Shown piece after piece: positions 53,456 to 62,820 of a stretch of 64,000 nt of DNA. The notes beneath the pieces were generated by a model. That model worked only from the letters and a program-made list of their open reading frames with translations. It was not told where the DNA came from and ran no database searches. Position 1 is the stretch's first letter. Each line of letters begins with the position of its first letter. The translations under genes were made by a program, and so were the position numbers. The stretch is from Thermoanaerobacterium aotearoense (GTDB taxonomy: Bacteria > Bacillota > Thermoanaerobacteria > Thermoanaerobacterales > Thermoanaerobacteraceae): positions 62,001 to 126,000 of the forward strand of contig NZ_CP047602.1 of NCBI RefSeq assembly GCF_009905255.1. The letters are read 5' to 3'.

Positions 53456-54598
53456 ATGAAAAAATTTTTTTTGATGGTCTTTACACTTATATTTATTGCT
53501 ACAGGTTGTTATACTGTAGACAATACTAAAGTCACAGAAAAAGAAAGCCCTAAAAGCGACATTGGAGAGATAAAAATACCTTTTTTGGTATATACAAATG
53601 AACCAGGTAATAAACATTCGGCGATGTTAGCTTATTGGGATTTGAATAATTCTAAAGTAAATTTAACTGAAAAGATGGTCTATGTCTCAGAAGATCCCAA
53701 TTTTGTCACACCTTTATTTTGGGATGGAGATGGCAGGATAGTATTGAGGAAGACGTATTATCCAACAGATGAATATAAAGACAAAGTAGATTTTGTCAAA
53801 GGCAATGATGTGGGTATGGTATACGGCAAGGACATTGAAGCTAAAGGGAATTTGGATGACAATCCTGAACCAATTAAAAAAGTAAAAAACTATACATTGT
53901 ACTTGCACAATGGCAGCGATGTAATGGAAAAGAATGTACCATTTCTGTATAAAACGAAGGATGACAAAGGCAATGATATTACAGTAGGTGAATATAATCA
54001 ACCATGCTTTATAGATTATGACAGCAAAACAGGTGATATAACATTTATCTTTGATTATCAATTTGAGACACATTCCAATATATACGTTGCTAAGTGCAAT
54101 GTAGGCAACATTGACAAGATAAGCTGGGATGAAATAAGGCTTCCCGGTGGTGGCGTTGTTTATACACCTTGTCCCAATAATACAATGCTTGTAGGTTCTA
54201 AATACTACATCCAATGTTTCAAAACTTTAGGTGAAGTCGATCTTAAGACAAGAAAAGCAACTTTGCTTGATGATGTTGCGAAAGAATGCAGAAGCATCGT
54301 GAAAGAGGGAAGTTTTAAGCCAGACTATTCTAAGGATATAACGCCTGTTGGAAAGTATAAAGATGTGTTGATTTTAAACCTTCCTATAAGTACAGATACA
54401 AATGTAGAGCCTTTAATATGCGCCTTTAAAGATAATAAGCTATTAGGTGCAATACATCTAAAAAGCGATGATAGATGGGATGTAATTGGCCCTGATAAAA
54501 AAGTTGCATCTTCAATGGATGTGAAAGGTAAAAATCTGTACAAAGAATTTGGTGCAGATTTGATGTACTTCCCAGGCCGGGAAGACATAAGTTATTAG
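53456..54598 (+). CDS. Lipoprotein, unknown
   Basis: 380 residues from ATG 53456, with AAGGAAGGAG upstream. MKKFFLMVFTLIFIATGCYT is a type II signal with lipobox cysteine at 18. The mature part (SAMLAYWDLNNSKVNLTEKM, GKDIEAKGNLDDNPEPIKKV, FIDYDSKTGDITFIFDYQFE) alternates strands and acidic turns and could be a beta-propeller. No family recognised. Extracytoplasmic, membrane-tethered. Only 23 bases separate the terminator hairpin from it, so its transcription start is unclear. Confidence 0.75.
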   Translation: MKKFFLMVFTLIFIATGCYTVDNTKVTEKESPKSDIGEIKIPFLVYTNEPGNKHSAMLAYWDLNNSKVNLTEKMVYVSEDPNFVTPLFWDGDGRIVLRKTYYPTDEYKDKVDFVKGNDVGMVYGKDIEAKGNLDDNPEPIKKVKNYTLYLHNGSDVMEKNVPFLYKTKDDKGNDITVGEYNQPCFIDYDSKTGDITFIFDYQFETHSNIYVAKCNVGNIDKISWDEIRLPGGGVVYTPCPNNTMLVGSKYYIQCFKTLGEVDLKTRKATLLDDVAKECRSIVKEGSFKPDYSKDITPVGKYKDVLILNLPISTDTNVEPLICAFKDNKLLGAIHLKSDDRWDVIGPDKKVASSMDVKGKNLYKEFGADLMYFPGREDISY

Positions 54599-54669
54599 CA
54601 TATAATAAAACAAAAATTGACTGATGATGTTTGCGAAATATTTTAATACCGAAAAGGGGTGAAATTAAA

Positions 54670-55347
54670 GTGAACAGAAAGTCAATACGAATATCAATAT
54701 GTTTAATCTTGATACTAATCTTAAGTTTAAGCCTAAGTGGAACTTCATTTGCTTTACGAGGAGGAAGTGTTTATACAGGTAGTAAACAAATTGCCGCTCC
54801 AAATGTAGAAAATCTTGAGCCATCGTCTGAGACTACAAAAATGACATCTCCAAGGCAAGTCCCTTCAAATGTAGATATAATCAGTAATCAAATAACTGTT
54901 TCAAATGAAGAAATTTCTAAACCGGCTTCTGAAACCACCAAGATGACATCACAAAAGGTAACTTCTTTAAATGCAGCTAATCTTATGTCCCTTAGTCGGC
55001 CGACTAAAGGAACAAATCTTCCTTATGATGGTGCTTTTAGTGGAGTCAACACGGAGATTTTTTCAAACTACTATTTTTTCACAAATGGTTCCACACAGCT
55101 ATATGTAGACTGGAATGTAAGAGCTGATTATCCTGCTAATGTTTTATGGCACATTAATGTTTATCAAGCCGGTACAAATAAATTTGTAATGAGCTCGGAT
55201 CAATTTTCAACAAATTCTAATACTGGCTGGTGGACAACAAGATTTTACAATTTGGACCCCGCATACAATTACTACATATCTTTTGTAAATGATGGACCAC
55301 AGATTAGCTTTCCCATATCAGGCGATTTTACTGTAAGACTAAAATAA
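54670..55347 (+). CDS. Secreted protein with internal SETTKMTS repeats
   Basis: About 225 residues. GTG at 54670 follows AAAGGGGTG. Signal peptide NRKSIRISICLILILILSLS ends near GTSFALRG. A low-complexity linker has two copies of SSETTKMTS/ASETTKMTS about 40 residues apart. The C-terminal domain (about 130-225) is aromatic-rich (YFFTNGSTQLYVDWNVRADY, NTGWWTTRFYNLDPAYNYYI) like a carbohydrate-binding or jelly-roll fold. Family not recognised. Preceded by a 70-bp gap without a clear promoter. Confidence 0.7.
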   Translation: MNRKSIRISICLILILILSLSLSGTSFALRGGSVYTGSKQIAAPNVENLEPSSETTKMTSPRQVPSNVDIISNQITVSNEEISKPASETTKMTSQKVTSLNAANLMSLSRPTKGTNLPYDGAFSGVNTEIFSNYYFFTNGSTQLYVDWNVRADYPANVLWHINVYQAGTNKFVMSSDQFSTNSNTGWWTTRFYNLDPAYNYYISFVNDGPQISFPISGDFTVRLK

Positions 55348-55433
55348 AAACAATTCGAAGATAAACATATAAAGGCCTTTCACTTTATGCAGAGGGTCTT
55401 TATATTGGCAATATATATTTGGTGGTGGTATGA

Positions 55434-56105
55434 TTGAGAAAAATGATATACGTTTTGGTATTTATTGCTGTGGCTTTGTTTATCATCATAGCCTTTGATT
55501 TATCGAAAGTCAACACACAGAAAGATATCGAAAATACAAACGTTGATAATATATCATCGAAGACAATCAAATTGAAATATGGACATATAGATTTGTCACG
55601 AGATAATGTCAATATATCTGAGTCAAAGTTGGATTCCGATGGATTTTCAAGGATTGAAGTTTATGACAAAGATAGCGGAAAATTCATTGAAGCTTATGGC
55701 GTAAAAGAAGAGCCTTTAAATGTATCTGGTTTTGCCAATAAAGCATCAAAAGTTACAATTTACAAAGAACGAAAAGATTATCCCGCCGTAGTGAGGCTTT
55801 ACGCGGTTTTGACGGTTTATTCTGACAGCTTAAGACAGATAAAAAGCATTGATAAGACGTACTGGGAGAAAGCCGATGATGGCGATTGGCAGTTGAAAAA
55901 TCCACATGCGGCTGCGATTTCTACAACAGGCCTCTTTCCTTCGAAGGAAATTGAGGCAAGCGGTACTGCAACGATAGAAATGAAAGCTAATATATTTACG
56001 GTAGGTATCTTAAATAAGTCTGGGTTTAATGTTTTTCAATCAGATGAAAATGGATATTATTTAAGAAAGACAGTAGAATTAGGCTTTAGATACACCTTGG
56101 ATTAG
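55434..56105 (+). CDS. Membrane-anchored protein, unknown
   Basis: 223 residues. TTG start after GGTGGTGG. An N-terminal TM helix (MIYVLVFIAVALFIIIAF), then an extracytoplasmic domain with DSDGFSRIEVYDKDSGKFIE, VVRLYAVLTVYSDSLRQIKS and GTATIEMKANIFTVGILNKS. Last of the run of exported proteins. No family recognised. Confidence 0.7.
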   Translation: MRKMIYVLVFIAVALFIIIAFDLSKVNTQKDIENTNVDNISSKTIKLKYGHIDLSRDNVNISESKLDSDGFSRIEVYDKDSGKFIEAYGVKEEPLNVSGFANKASKVTIYKERKDYPAVVRLYAVLTVYSDSLRQIKSIDKTYWEKADDGDWQLKNPHAAAISTTGLFPSKEIEASGTATIEMKANIFTVGILNKSGFNVFQSDENGYYLRKTVELGFRYTLD

Positions 56106-56223
56106 TATATAAGAATTTTGTTTTTAAACTAAATAGTGCTAACATAATTTTTAGGAAGTATTCAAAAGTAAATCTATCTATTATATAATAATTACAATAC
56201 ATATATTTGAAGGAGAAATTGAA

Positions 56224-59200
56224 GTGAATAGAAATTTGCACTATTTAGGGGTAGACGTAGGCTCTACTACGGCCAAAATAGTCATCTTAAATGAGAATGA
56301 TGAGATAATCTATAGTAGATATGAGCGGCACTTATCTAACATAAAAGATACTATTGTAAACCTCATAGATGATGCGTATTCTAAAATTGGCAATCTCAGT
56401 GTATCTGTTGCGGTTACCGGTTCTGGCGGTATGGCGGTAGCTGAGTGGCTTAATATGCCGTTTGTTCAGGAAGTGATCGCAGGCACCAAGACGGTGGAAA
56501 GGTTTTTTCCTGAGGCAGATGTGGTCATAGAGTTAGGCGGAGAAGATGCCAAGATTACATACTTTGACGGCACTATTGAGCAGAGGATGAATAGCAGTTG
56601 TGCAGGCGGCACAGGTGCATTTATAGATCAGATGGCATCACTTTTAAAGACAGATGCTTTAGGTCTTAATGAGCTTTCCAAAAACCATAAAGTCATATAT
56701 CCAATAGCGGCAAGATGTGGCGTTTTTGCAAAAACAGACATTCAGCCTCTTTTAAATGAAGGCACTGCGAAGGAAGACATAGCGGCTTCCATATTTCAAG
56801 CAGTTGTAAATCAGACTATAAGTGGTCTGGCATGTGGACGGCCTATAAAAGGGAATGTGGCATTTTTAGGTGGGCCTTTATATTTTCTTCCGGAATTAAG
56901 AAAGAGATTTATTGAAACATTGAACTTGAAAGATGAAGAAGTCATCGTTCCTGAAAATTCCCAGTTAGCTGTTGCCATAGGTGCGGCACTTTCCGCAAAA
57001 AATGATGAAATAACTACATTAAAAGACCTAAGAGATAAAGTACATACGCTTCCGTACAAAGTGAAAAATGATGTGGAGAGATTGAGGCCGCTTTTTGCAG
57101 ACGAAGATGAGTACAAGGAGTTTAAGGAAAGGCACAAAGGCATTGATGTCTTGAAGAAAGATATAAAAGATGCCAGAGGCGGTCTTTTCTTAGGAATAGA
57201 TGCAGGTTCTACTACAACAAAGCTTGTACTTATAGATGAAGGCGGTGCGATAGTCCATTCTTATTACGGCAGTAACGAAGGAAATCCGCTAAACTCTGTC
57301 ATAAGGGTCCTTTTGGATATATACGAGAAGATGCCGGATGGTGCATATATAGCCAATTCTACTGTAACAGGATATGGCGAAAGCCTCATTAAAGCAGCTT
57401 TGATGGTGGATATAGGCGAGATCGAAACGATTGCTCATTACAAGGCATCGGAGCACTTCTTGCCTGGTGTTGACTTCATACTTGATATAGGCGGACAGGA
57501 CATGAAGTGCATAAGGATAAGGGATGGCGTAATCGACAGCATAATGTTAAATGAAGCATGTTCTTCAGGGTGCGGTTCGTTTTTGGAGACATTCGCGTCT
57601 TCTCTCAACATGTCAATTGATGAGTTTACTGAAGCTGCATTAAAAGCTCAAAACCCAGTCGATTTAGGTTCTCGCTGCACTGTTTTCATGAATTCAAGGG
57701 TGAAGCAGGCGCAAAAAGAAGGGGCATCGTTAGGAGATATATCTGCAGGTCTTTCATACTCTGTCATAAAAAATGCTTTGTACAAAGTCATAAAGATAAG
57801 AGATCCAAAAGAGTTAGGAGAAAAGATAATCGTTCAAGGCGGTACATTCCTCAATGATGCTATACTAAGAAGCTTCGAACTTATTACAGGCAGAAATGCC
57901 GTAAGGCCTCAGATAGCGGGGCTAATGGGCGCATACGGTGCAGCTCTTATCGCAAAGGAAAGGTACAGTGGAGGAGTCAGCACAATATTTACGAAAGACA
58001 AGCTTGAAAGCTTTAGCGTGGAAGTGTCAAACGGCAGGTGCAATAAATGCACAAATAGATGCCTTCTTACCATAAATAAATTCAATGACGGAAGGGAGTT
58101 TATCTCAGGAAACCGGTGCGAAAGAGGTGCCGGAAAAGAGATTGCAAAAAACGATATACCAAACCTTTACGACTACAAGTACAAAAAGATATTTGGCTAC
58201 AAGCCATTAAGCGAAGGTGAGGCGTATAGAGGTACCATTGGCATTCCGAGAGTTTTAAACATGTACGAAAACTATCCGCTGTGGTTTACATTTTTTACAA
58301 AGCTTGGCTTTAGGGTCATATTGTCTGACAGGTCATCAAAGAAGCTTTATGAGTCTGGCATGGACACAATACCGTCGGATTCTGCATGTTATCCGGCAAA
58401 AATCGTCCATGGGCACATAGTGAACTTGATAAATAAGGGCATCAAGACGATATTTTATCCATGCATACCTGTCGAGCAAAACATCTATGAAGATGCGGAC
58501 AATCATTACAATTGCCCCATTGTGTCGTCTTATGCAGAAGTCATCAGAAACAACATGGACGTGCTGAAAGAAAAAGACATTCTGTTGTTAAGTCCTTTTT
58601 TGGCGCTGGATGACAAAGAGAAGCTTGCCAAAAGGCTTTATGAAGAATTGAAAGCTTTTGGCGTATCAAAAGGTGAAGTGGAAAATGCATTAAAAGAAGC
58701 TTTTGATGAAGATAAAAGGATAAAAGACGACATCGCAAGAAAAGGAGAAGAAGTCTTAAAATATCTGCGCGATACAGGAAAAAGAGGAATAGTCCTTGCA
58801 GGCAGGCCCTATCATTTAGATCCAGAAATAAACCATGGCATACCGGAGATAATAACATCACTGGGCGTGGCAGTATTGACAGAGGACTCTGTAGCGCATT
58901 TAGGCAAACTTGATAGAAAGCTTAGAGTTGTTGACCAGTGGATGTACCATACAAGGCTTTATGCGGCGGCAAGCTTTGTGGCTGACAGCGAAAACTTAGA
59001 GCTTGTGCAGCTTACTTCATTTGGCTGCGGCATTGACGCTGTCACATCCGATCAAGTGCAGGAGATCTTAAGCTCCCATGAAAAAATATTTACGCTTATA
59101 AAGATAGATGAAGGTACCAATGTAGGTTCTATAAGAATACGCATAAGGTCATTGATAGCCGCTATCAATGAAAGAAAAGATGAGAAAAGAGTCAAAACAT

Positions 59201-60486
59201 CATATACCATGAATAGAATACTGTTTACGGACGAAATGAGGAAAAGGCATACGATATTGGCACCGCAGATGTCGCCAATACATTTCCAGTTTTTGCAGGA
59301 AGCTTTCAATGTTTCAGGGTATAATTTAGAAGTCCTTCCGTCTGTAGATAAACCGGCTGTTGAAGAAGGACTTAAATATGTAAACAATGATGCATGTTTT
59401 CCTTCTATAATAGTTGTTGGGCAGCTTATTGAAGCATTAAAATCTGGTAAGTATGATTTAAACAATACATCTGTCATAATCACGCAGACAGGCGGCGGCT
59501 GCAGAGCTACGAACTACATAGGGTTTTTAAGAAAGGCTTTGAAAGATGCAGGATTTGAAAATATACCCGTCATATCATTGAATTTTGTCGGAATGGAGAA
59601 GAATCCTGGATTTAAGATAACGCCGGGGCTTCTGAATAAAGCTTTTATTGGCCTTGTGTACGGCGATCTTCTGCAAAATGTGCTGCTTAGGGTGAGGCCT
59701 TATGAGAAGATACCCGGTTCAGCCAATAAGCTTTATGAAAAATGGGTGACAAAGTGCATAGAGTCTGTAAAAAGTGGAGATCTGAAGTTGTTTAAGAAAA
59801 ATGTCCATCAGATTGTCCATGACTTTGAGAATCTTGAGATCAATAATGTGGTTAAGCCTAAAGTTGGCATTGTTGGGGAGATTCTCGTTAAGTATCATCC
59901 TACTGCAAACAACAGCATCGTTGATGTGCTTGAAAAAGAAGGAGCAGAAGTGATACTGCCTAATCTCATTGATTTTTTGCTGTTTATACTGGATCATGCA
60001 AATGAAAAGTATAAGTATTTATCAGGCAGCAAGATAAGGCAGATTTTGCAAAATATCGGCATAGCAGGACTTGAATTTTATCGAAAAGAGATGAGAAAGG
60101 CTTTAGAGAAAAGCAAAAGATTTATCTCTCCAAAGACTCTCAATGAGCTAAAGGAGTTGGCGTCACCTATAGTATCCCTTGGAAACATAACAGGTGAAGG
60201 ATGGTACCTTACTGCAGAAATGGTGGAATTATTAAAAGAAGGCATATCAAATATAGTTTGCATACAGCCTTTTGCATGTCTTCCAAATCACATAACGGGG
60301 AAAGGCGTCATTAAAGCATTAAGAGAGCTTTACAAAGAAGCAAATATTGTGGCAGTTGATTATGACCCAGGTGCCAGTGAAGTAAACCAGCTAAATAGAA
60401 TCAAGCTTATGCTGTCTGTGGCTTTCAAGAAATTGGAGAAAAACAGTGAGGCATTTGAGCAGATTGCTGCCACTGAAAAAATATAG
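56224..60486 (+). CDS. Fused 2-hydroxyacyl-CoA dehydratase activase and dehydratase-like protein
   Basis: 1420 residues, GTG after GAAGGAG. Two BcrAD/BadFG ATPase modules: [16 protein letters not shown] (residue 6) with [10 protein letters not shown] near 128, and [18 protein letters not shown] (near 323) with [10 protein letters not shown] near 446, each cysteine set suited to the bridging [4Fe-4S] of the HgdC dimer. Then DUF2229 (CNKCTNRC near 604, [20 protein letters not shown] near 670) and a dehydratase-like region ([35 protein letters not shown]). Family members couple ATP hydrolysis to low-potential electron transfer. Substrate of this large fused version is unknown. Confidence 0.93.
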   Translation: MNRNLHYLGVDVGSTTAKIVILNENDEIIYSRYERHLSNIKDTIVNLIDDAYSKIGNLSVSVAVTGSGGMAVAEWLNMPFVQEVIAGTKTVERFFPEADVVIELGGEDAKITYFDGTIEQRMNSSCAGGTGAFIDQMASLLKTDALGLNELSKNHKVIYPIAARCGVFAKTDIQPLLNEGTAKEDIAASIFQAVVNQTISGLACGRPIKGNVAFLGGPLYFLPELRKRFIETLNLKDEEVIVPENSQLAVAIGAALSAKNDEITTLKDLRDKVHTLPYKVKNDVERLRPLFADEDEYKEFKERHKGIDVLKKDIKDARGGLFLGIDAGSTTTKLVLIDEGGAIVHSYYGSNEGNPLNSVIRVLLDIYEKMPDGAYIANSTVTGYGESLIKAALMVDIGEIETIAHYKASEHFLPGVDFILDIGGQDMKCIRIRDGVIDSIMLNEACSSGCGSFLETFASSLNMSIDEFTEAALKAQNPVDLGSRCTVFMNSRVKQAQKEGASLGDISAGLSYSVIKNALYKVIKIRDPKELGEKIIVQGGTFLNDAILRSFELITGRNAVRPQIAGLMGAYGAALIAKERYSGGVSTIFTKDKLESFSVEVSNGRCNKCTNRCLLTINKFNDGREFISGNRCERGAGKEIAKNDIPNLYDYKYKKIFGYKPLSEGEAYRGTIGIPRVLNMYENYPLWFTFFTKLGFRVILSDRSSKKLYESGMDTIPSDSACYPAKIVHGHIVNLINKGIKTIFYPCIPVEQNIYEDADNHYNCPIVSSYAEVIRNNMDVLKEKDILLLSPFLALDDKEKLAKRLYEELKAFGVSKGEVENALKEAFDEDKRIKDDIARKGEEVLKYLRDTGKRGIVLAGRPYHLDPEINHGIPEIITSLGVAVLTEDSVAHLGKLDRKLRVVDQWMYHTRLYAAASFVADSENLELVQLTSFGCGIDAVTSDQVQEILSSHEKIFTLIKIDEGTNVGSIRIRIRSLIAAINERKDEKRVKTSYTMNRILFTDEMRKRHTILAPQMSPIHFQFLQEAFNVSGYNLEVLPSVDKPAVEEGLKYVNNDACFPSIIVVGQLIEALKSGKYDLNNTSVIITQTGGGCRATNYIGFLRKALKDAGFENIPVISLNFVGMEKNPGFKITPGLLNKAFIGLVYGDLLQNVLLRVRPYEKIPGSANKLYEKWVTKCIESVKSGDLKLFKKNVHQIVHDFENLEINNVVKPKVGIVGEILVKYHPTANNSIVDVLEKEGAEVILPNLIDFLLFILDHANEKYKYLSGSKIRQILQNIGIAGLEFYRKEMRKALEKSKRFISPKTLNELKELASPIVSLGNITGEGWYLTAEMVELLKEGISNIVCIQPFACLPNHITGKGVIKALRELYKEANIVAVDYDPGASEVNQLNRIKLMLSVAFKKLEKNSEAFEQIAATEKI

Positions 60487-60531
60487 TTTTTTAAAATGTG
60501 GGCATCATAAGTAGTACGGGAGGGTTTTACG

Positions 60532-60738
60532 ATGGATAAGATTTCTTATGCAGTCAAGCTTATTGAAGATGGATATAAACCGTACTATTTTAAGCCCAGC
60601 AAAAATATACCGGCAACGTTTGATTCAAAATTGACATTAATATCTGAAGATGGGGATAAAAAGACAATTGTGTTTAACGGAATGGAAGTAAGTGCTGCTG
60701 ACAAAGCATTTATGGACTATTTTACCAGTGAGGAATAA
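60532..60738 (+). CDS. Small protein following the activase
   Basis: 68 residues: MDKISYAVKLIEDGYKPYYF, then an acidic beta-like part and SAADKAFMDYFTSEE. GGAGGG precedes the ATG. It lies 46 bp after the activase gene and is probably co-transcribed. No family recognised, no cysteines. Confidence 0.65.
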   Translation: MDKISYAVKLIEDGYKPYYFKPSKNIPATFDSKLTLISEDGDKKTIVFNGMEVSAADKAFMDYFTSEE

Positions 60739-60767
60739 GAAAAATTTGGTTTTCATAAATAAAAGTG

Positions 60768-60796
60768 TTGCATATTGTGATGAAACGTGGTATACT
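60768..60796 (+). promoter_or_regulatory. Promoter of the zinc-ribbon gene
   Basis: TTGCAT (60768-60773), 17-bp spacer, TATACT (60791-60796). A leader of about 95 nt follows with partial complementarity (TTTAAACAAGAGATTTAAC against TTTGTTTAAATCTTG), possibly a folded 5' UTR. Confidence 0.6.
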
Positions 60797-60896
60797 TAAT
60801 TCGTAGTTTAAACAAGAGATTTAACAACATTTCCCCTTTTTAGGATGGAATTTGGTTTGTTTAAATCTTGTAAATCTTAAAAAGGAGGAAAGTGTT

Positions 60897-61067
60897 GTGG
60901 CTGATAAAACATTAGTATGCAAAGACTGCGGCAAGGAATTCCTCTTTACAGAAGGCGAGCAAGCTTTCTATAAAGAAAAAGGCTTTGAAAATGAGCCTCA
61001 GAGATGCCCTGAATGCAGAAAAGCAAGAAAGCAGCAGTACAATAACAACAGAGGCTATAGAAGATAA
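60897..61067 (+). CDS. Zinc-ribbon domain protein
   Basis: 56 residues from GTG 60897 after AAAGGAGG. Two cysteine pairs: VCKDCGKEF and RCPECRKARKQQ, with FTEGEQAFYKEKGFENEP between, the signature of a short conserved zinc-ribbon family. The basic Arg/Asn/Tyr-rich tail (NNNRGYRR) suggests nucleic-acid binding. Strong ribosome site and own promoter suggest high expression. Confidence 0.88.
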   Translation: MADKTLVCKDCGKEFLFTEGEQAFYKEKGFENEPQRCPECRKARKQQYNNNRGYRR

Positions 61068-61073
61068 CCTGAG

Positions 61074-61108
61074 AAAAAACCTTATAGAGAAAGTCTATAA
61101 GGTTTTTT
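61074..61108. terminator. Bidirectional terminator
   Basis: AAAAAACCTTATAGA and TCTATAAGGTTTTTTT arms between convergent genes. Confidence 0.9.
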
Positions 61109-61545
61109 TATGCTTTTATCAGCCTTACGCCTATTATGAGAAGTACAACACCTATTGTTTTGAACCAATTGACAGGAGTTTTTTCAACCCCAAAGAGTCC
61201 AAAATTGTCGATAAGTAGTGTGGCGATCATCTGTGCTGATACGATTATAGATGCAAAAGTAGCTGCGCCAAGCTTTGGAATCAGTATGATTGACCCTAAA
61301 ACGATGATAGATCCTAATACGCCACCAAATAAAAGGTATGTCGGTGCTTTAAATAAACTTGCAAATTGTTTTATGCTGCCATCTGCGAAGCTTATTGCAA
61401 ATAAAATAATGAGTCCAACTAAATTATTAAGGACCGCAGAGTTTTTTGGTAAAGCTATCTTGCCAAGAGCCGAGTTCATCGGCGATTGCAGTCCTAAAGC
61501 AAGTCCAACAATAATTGTTCCTATATAAAGCATTATAGAGTTCAT
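61108..61545 (-). CDS. YdcZ/DUF606-type DMT transporter
   Basis: About 145 residues from ATG 61545, preceded by AAGGGGGAAC. Five TM helices with GLALGLQSPMNSALGKIA, LVGLIILFAISF, GGVLGSIIVLGSIILIPKLG and ASIIVSAQMIATLLIDNFGL. These small drug/metabolite-superfamily members act as dimers of five-helix units. Substrate unknown. The start at 61563 would lie inside the ribosome site. Confidence 0.88.
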   Translation of the reverse strand: MNSIMLYIGTIIVGLALGLQSPMNSALGKIALPKNSAVLNNLVGLIILFAISFADGSIKQFASLFKAPTYLLFGGVLGSIIVLGSIILIPKLGAATFASIIVSAQMIATLLIDNFGLFGVEKTPVNWFKTIGVVLLIIGVRLIKA

Positions 61546-61687
61546 TTGATGTTCCCCCTTCAAATAGCTTACCTATTTAATATACCACATTTTTAAATTG
61601 ACAAAAATTAAATTAACTTTTTAATATTTTGTTTTTAATAATAATTATTATATAATTAAGATAGAAACCGATTTAGGAGGGAGAAAA

Positions 61688-62671
61688 ATGAGCTACATAC
61701 CAAACGAAAACAGATATGAAAAGATGATATACAGAAGATGCGGAAGAAGTGGCATAATGCTTCCTGCAATTTCACTTGGACTATGGCACAATTTTGGCGG
61801 TTACGATGTATTTGAAAACATGAGAGAGATGGTCAAGAAGGCGTTTGACCTTGGCATAACCCATTTTGATTTGGCAAACAATTACGGGCCACCACCAGGA
61901 TCTGCTGAGGAAAACTTCGGCAAGATTTTAAGGACAGACTTAAGAGGCTATAGAGATGAATTATTGATTTCTACGAAAGCTGGTTATACCATGTGGCCTG
62001 GCCCTTATGGTGACTGGGGCTCAAGGAAATACTTGCTTTCCAGCTTAGATCAAAGCTTAAAAAGGATGGGCATAGATTATGTTGACATATTTTACTCCCA
62101 CAGGAGAGATCCAAATACGCCATTAGAAGAAACTATGTCAGCGCTGGCACAAGCCGTAAGACAAGGAAAGGCTTTGTACGTGGGCATTTCAAACTACAAT
62201 GCTGAAGATACCAAGAAAGCCGCTGAGATCTTAAGACAGCTTGGGACACCGCTTTTAATAAACCAGCCAAGCTATTCCATGTTCAACAGATGGATAGAAG
62301 ATGGACTTACAGATGTCCTTGAGGAAGAAGGCGTTGGCAGCATAGCATTTAGTCCTTTGGCACAGGGGCTACTTACTGATAAATACTTAAATGGAGTGCC
62401 GGATGATTCAAGAGCCGTAAGGAAGAATACTTCATTGAGAGGCAATCTTACAGAGGAGAATATAAATAAGGTAAGAGAATTGAAAAAAATCGCAGATAAA
62501 AGAGGACAAAGCATTGCACAGATGGCTTTGGCATGGGACTTGAGAAAAGTCACATCTGTAATAATTGGCGCAAGTCGTGTAAGCCAGATAGAAGAAAATG
62601 TAAAGGCGCTTGACAATCTGGAATTCAGCCATGAAGAATTGAAACAAATAGATGAAATATTGTCCAAATAA
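61688..62671 (+). CDS. Aldo/keto reductase (YghZ-like)
   Basis: 327 residues, GGAGGGAG before the ATG. A TIM-barrel NADPH-dependent reductase with Asp-Tyr-Lys-His residues in THFDLANNYGPP, LISTKAGY and DIFYSHRRDP. GALYVGISNYNAE-type strand (KALYVGISNYNAEDTKKAAE) and the C-terminal cofactor site SVIIGASRVSQIEENVKAL. Closest to YghZ, which reduces L-glyceraldehyde 3-phosphate and methylglyoxal. Stand-alone with its own terminator. Confidence 0.93.
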   Translation: MSYIPNENRYEKMIYRRCGRSGIMLPAISLGLWHNFGGYDVFENMREMVKKAFDLGITHFDLANNYGPPPGSAEENFGKILRTDLRGYRDELLISTKAGYTMWPGPYGDWGSRKYLLSSLDQSLKRMGIDYVDIFYSHRRDPNTPLEETMSALAQAVRQGKALYVGISNYNAEDTKKAAEILRQLGTPLLINQPSYSMFNRWIEDGLTDVLEEEGVGSIAFSPLAQGLLTDKYLNGVPDDSRAVRKNTSLRGNLTEENINKVRELKKIADKRGQSIAQMALAWDLRKVTSVIIGASRVSQIEENVKALDNLEFSHEELKQIDEILSK

Positions 62672-62702
62672 AATATGAGGGTGTTTTCCCTCATATTTTT
62701 TT
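62671..62702 (+). terminator. Rho-independent terminator
   Basis: AAATATGAGGG, TGTTTT, CCCTCATATTT, then TTTTT. Confidence 0.9.
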
Positions 62703-62706
62703 TCTA

Positions 62707-62724
62707 TTGTGATATTTATCACAG
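62707..62724. promoter_or_regulatory. Rex-like operator upstream of hcp
   Basis: TTGTGATATTTATCACAG is an almost perfect palindrome matching the Rex redox-repressor consensus TTGTGA-n6-TCACAA; a CRP/FNR-type factor is an alternative. It lies about 20 bp upstream of a TATAAT box at 62745-62750. Confidence 0.6.
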
Positions 62725-62731
62725 AAAAAAT

Positions 62732-62796
62732 CAATTGGCGATTGTATAATAATAAACGTACGAAATACTGTATACAATTCGCACATTGGCGAATTG
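62732..62796. repeat. Repeated ATTGGCGA motifs before hcp
   Basis: ATTGGCGA at 62734-62741 and 62785-62792. The second lies in an inverted repeat CAATTCGC-ACATTG-GCGAATTG (62775-62796). Bracketing the -10 box and start region, they could be a second operator. Confidence 0.5.
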
Positions 62797-62820
62797 AAAT
62801 AAATGAAGGAGGAAAATGAT

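Noticed and set aside
60800-60896. Leader of the zinc-ribbon gene as a known riboswitch or cold-shock thermosensor
   Set aside because: Only short partial complementarity is seen; no recognised aptamer motif.
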